This document shows positions 60,121 to 64,000 of a DNA stretch of 64,000 nt, one piece after another (positions within the stretch are counted from its first letter, which is position 1; every line of letters starts with the position of its first letter). The position numbers were made by a program, and so were the translations under genes. The stretch spans positions 11,509,561 to 11,573,560 of the forward strand of contig NC_088775.1 of NCBI RefSeq assembly GCF_954871325.1. Direction: 5' to 3'. This stretch comes from Gordionus sp. m RMFG-2023. Its lineage: Eukaryota > Nematomorpha > Gordioida > Chordodea > Parachordodidae. A model generated the notes under the pieces. That model was not told the DNA's origin and searched no databases. It saw only the letters and a program-made list of their open reading frames with translations.

Positions 60121-61066
60121 ATGAAAAATTTATATTCATTAGCGAAATGTCTTCCGAATCCTATACAAGATCCATTATCTTATTATTTTGATATAAGTAC
60201 TGAAGGAAGCAACAATATTTGCCATCATAACAGCTTGCTCAACGAGGTGTACCTAAGAGATGTATACGAAATTATCAACAGGGTGGAATGTAAGAAAAGT
60301 CCTGAATACTTATGGACCCAAACCGACAGAAATAATATCTCTAACATCTACGATGGAATCGTCAATTTAGGACAAAATTTTAGAGTCATTTCTCCCGCTC
60401 CGTCATTCCAAATTGCTTCCGACGATGAAAGTTTTTTTATTTATAAATAGTATAATAATATTTAAAATCATGATAATTAGTCTTTTACACGCCGAAACGC
60501 TCACGATTCGAGTTCACGGCATATCAAAAAAGGACATTAGAAAAGGCATATATGGAAAATCATTTTGTAAGCACCAAATTAAAGAAAGACTTATCTTTGG
60601 CACTGAGCTGTAGGCAAGATCAAGTATATTATTACCTTTAATAAAAATATATACATAATATAATAAATTTTTAAAAAATTTAAGCTCGTCTAAATATATA
60701 GGAAATTTAATATAACAATATGTTATATAGACTCAATAAGGGTTTGTGTCGTAAAAATTTACAAAAAATATATAATTAACAATTTTAAACGATTTATGTG
60801 GTCGTTTTAATAATTCCAAATTGCTCAATATTATTTAAAAAAAAATTATGCATCAATTTTAAACTTATAAGCAATTCGGTTAATGAATGTATGTATTTTG
60901 GCAATAAGATATATATTTATTGGATTTGGTTTTATTAATTATATATAGATTTTTTTTTATTAATTCTCACTAGATCAAAAATTGGTTTCAAAATAAACGG
61001 ACAAAACATAAAAAAATTCAAGATATGATGACGAATATCTCGCTTCCTCCAAATTATATACATTAA
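60121..61066 (+). CDS. Divergent homeobox gene 2, complete, three exons
   Basis: A presumed DNA-binding transcription factor of 181 residues. Exons are 60121-60430, 60481-60623 and 60974-61066, with phases 1 and 0. The homeodomain is full length, with no insertion or deletion: KRSRFEFTAYQKRTLEKAY, then MENHFVSTKLKKDLSLALSC, then RQDQ-IKNWFQNKRTKHKK. Arg5, Leu16, Trp48, Phe49, Gln50, Asn51 and Arg53 are all present, and Gln50 predicts a TAAT-type site. The last intron is at position 44/45. The upstream region (~104 residues) is Asn/Asp-rich and has no octapeptide or hexapeptide I can recognise. Only 15 residues follow the domain. The first intron has a weak donor (gttttt). An in-frame ATG at 60058 lies inside a MITE, so I start at 60121. 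The helix 3 sequence is ANTP-like, but no family can be named. Confidence 0.85.
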
Positions 61067-62548
61067 TTTATTTATTTATATTAATATAGATGTTATTTTT
61101 AGTTTGTATTTAAATTATAGATCCACTAAAATTCAAATTGTATGAATACTTAAAATAATAAATATTTCAGCATTCCATTTTGATGAATCGTTTAATTAAA
61201 TATAATTTTACCCTCATTTTTTTTTGTTGATGTAATTTTTGATTTTCAGTTCCAGTAAATTGTATATAATTTATTATGTTACTTTGTTCACCTGAAAAGC
61301 CTTATCTAAGAAATGAATGATTCATACCGACTGACTTGTTAAGACCAAAATGTCCAAAAAAGTAAGTTCATTATAATGTAAAAAGTCACTTATACTTATC
61401 AACTAAGACCCGGTTTTTTTTATAAAAAATTTCAAGCCCATAGAAAAATAAGAATAGCTTTATTTTAGGTTCAAAGAGATACTGAGGATTCTGTTTGATA
61501 TAAAGTCCTCTAATACAGGGGGGGGGGGGGGGTAATGCATAAGCGAAATCTCAGGTGGCACTCTTATAGTCAACTTATATAATCATAATCTTAAATAAGA
61601 TTTCATGAATATATTACTTATCATCTAAGCTCAAACACAATTTTACCACAGGGAGGGGGGGGGGGTACTTCATCATTATTGAAAAGGCAGAGAGAAGGAC
61701 GTTATCATTAGATTAATCTGGTTTTCCTATTTTATCCCTTACTGATTTTAATTTTTTCTTTTTTTTGCTAATTTTGATTTGGTATAGAAATAATAATTAA
61801 AAAGTAAGAACGCTAATGACTTAAAGAGAGCGGTGTCTGTATACATACACAACTAAGCTTCTAATTGAGTTTTAAGGTCTCCAAAAACCTTGTTTTTTAA
61901 AATAAAATTATTAAAAAATAAAGATCAAATAAATTTCCTTTTTAGAGGAGACCGGGGTTATATAGCAGATGTCTTACTCTTTTGCTTTATAATTTATCTC
62001 TATTTTATAAAAATAAACTAATTATATTATTAGATAACCTCATCATTAGACTACTATATAAAAAAACACTGAACTTTCTACCTTTTATACTCCAGGCGCT
62101 ATTTAGGATTAAATAAAAGTCGTGCTTTTATCTATTTACCAACGAACCTGGGTAAGATGGCACACTTCGGAATAATATTTCCAATATCAAATTTAACCCA
62201 TAAAACACAACATTTTTTATTCTAATTGTTATGTTTATACATATATATATATATAAAATAAAATTGGCCTTGGCAATAAAGATACATATAAGATGGATTT
62301 CCTGATATAGATAGAATATGCCTAATCAGGACATTTAGTGTATTATATCAAATCTACACTTTCAACCGAATGACAATATTACATTTCTAAAAATTTTGCC
62401 CTCTCCCCAAAAATCTTCCCTTTTTTTACCTACTCCTATATATATATTTAGCAAAAATAGGAAATTAATTCAAAATTAGTTGAAAGACCATACCCTTCCT
62501 ACTTTTCTTTCATCCCTATTTCCTCATCTCTATCTCACTTTATTTCAA

Positions 62549-62701
<153 letters not shown>

Positions 62702-63494
62702 AATCAGCGTTTTGGGTAGAAATAACGTCAAACATAATGGTTTCACTCTAGAATCATCATTACTAATATAATCTGTAAATATTAATGTTTCTTAATAGAT
62801 TCCACATATAGAAAAGCCACTAAAAATATTTTGTAGAAATCGTTACTCTGGAAAATACAAATTTGCCATTTTATCCCTTGCCGTATATCCCTAGGGGGTA
62901 GCGAGTTAGCTTAAATTGCTCAAACAATTATTTTAGATAATCTAGAAATTTGACCAAGTATATTCGGTGGCGTTGACAGAAATATATTCTTTAGGTTTCT
63001 TAAAATTTAACAGAGTACTTTTAACTCAAAACAAAATATTTCTATTGAATACGGATCTCCCACTCCTAAATAAAAATATGATAGATGGTATGTATAGAAA
63101 TTTGACCAAATTTAAAACAATTAGCAATAAAAATTAAAAAAAAAGATAGCCATAGACGCTCTTTCTTTTTACTCTACATATCCCCGGCCTCTCCTACCAA
63201 AACAAATTTTAAACTTTTTAATGAGGCTATCAGGGTAACAAAAATTCTGAAAAAGAAAAACATTAATTTTTCAAAGAAATCATAAACAGCTTTTCAAAAG
63301 AAATTAAGAATATACCCTATTTTATGGATGAAACAATACGAGATAAACCCATCAGAGATTAGGGATATTATAAATTTTCTATTTTAAGCCATATATAGAA
63401 CTAGGGAGAAAGAAAATCCTTAAATATTTTTTTAGATAAATGCGAAGCATTGTCGAGATTTAATTGAGTTAGTATCATTTCTTTATTCATAGAT

Positions 63495-63720
63495 AGGCCT
63501 ATTCAAAAATAATTCGAATATTCGATTCGAATAATTCGAATCTAATCGAATAATTACGAATACGAATAATAAATTATTTGTTTTATCTGAATACGAATAA
63601 TCATTTATTCGATTTGAATAAAACGAATTATTCGAATAAAACGAATTATTCGAATAAAACGAATTATTCGAATAAAACGAATTATTCGTAATATTTAATA
63701 AATAGTTTAATAAATCTAAC
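63495..63720. mobile_element. Probable hAT end with ATTCGAAT words and an 18-bp tandem repeat
   Basis: A dense run of self-complementary attcgaat and cgaataat words follows ataggcctattcaaaaataa, as in hAT terminal regions. Inside, the unit aataaaacgaattattcg repeats exactly four times (63617-63688). A weaker relative is at 26405-26470. No second end was identified. Confidence 0.45.
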
Positions 63721-64000
63721 ATTTGTCATTTCTATTTGTTGACCTGCCAATCTGACAGGTGATGTGTTTGTGTTTATAAAGATTCTAGCACAAATTTAAA
63801 AATTTCTGAAGTGAAAATTTAAATTTTTATTTGCCACATTTTTTGAATCTCACAAAAAGTTTATTTTTTGAATCTCATAATAAATTATATTAAAAATTTA
63901 ACAACCCAGAGGTATATAAAAATATATTACATCTCTAACAATAATTATTGTTAGCTAACCTAATTATGTTAGAGGAGAATGCTTCTGATGAAATTATGCT

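Noticed and set aside
60413-60613. Plus-strand frame with product ending IFGTEL
   Set aside because: The same bases in another frame encode a full homeodomain with matching splice sites, so this frame is a shadow.
61351-61362. Possible first coding exon (MSKK followed by gtaagt)
   Set aside because: Four codons are too few to judge, and the next acceptor (61941) leads into a low-complexity hydrophobic frame with no family match.

Overview
The window looks like nuclear DNA of a fast-evolving, very AT-rich invertebrate animal. The evidence is GT-AG introns with short AT-rich acceptors, AATAAA signals close behind stop codons, long AT-rich spacers full of DNA-transposon remains, and animal genes: a chondroitin synthase and two homeobox genes. 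The sequence does not fix a phylum. No bacterial, organellar, tRNA, rRNA or CRISPR feature was seen.

Most genes are broken into small exons, so I rebuilt them by matching splice sites, reading phase and known family motifs. In order: the 5' part of a 4CL-like acyl-CoA ligase (minus, 259-2221, running off the left edge); a complete six-exon SYF2 splicing factor (plus, 5910-7651); a lysine-tailed 879-residue protein of unknown function (plus, 14428-17067); a BACK-domain protein with a Lys/Asp-repeat tail, nine exons seen (minus, 19272-26327); a complete nine-exon METTL13, the eEF1A methyltransferase (minus, 30830-39366); a divergent four-exon homeobox gene (minus, 47726-48631); a complete two-exon chondroitin sulfate synthase (minus, 53640-57881); and a second, three-exon homeobox gene (plus, 60121-61066).

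The space between and inside these genes is largely transposon debris. There are hAT-type elements, three of them with matching or near-matching 8-bp target duplications next to inverted ends plus one near-match; three unrelated 5'-truncated LINE 3' ends; a dispersed nearly palindromic ~200-bp MITE family with at least ten copies, four of them in the single chondroitin synthase intron; and several microsatellites. The METTL13 introns alone hold a palindromic MITE, a nested hAT pair and a LINE tail.

The genes do not form a pathway. They are ordinary housekeeping and developmental genes (splicing, translation-factor methylation, proteoglycan synthesis, acyl-CoA chemistry, transcription). The most unusual content is the pair of divergent homeobox genes, which share an intron plan, and the two basic-tailed proteins of unknown function.
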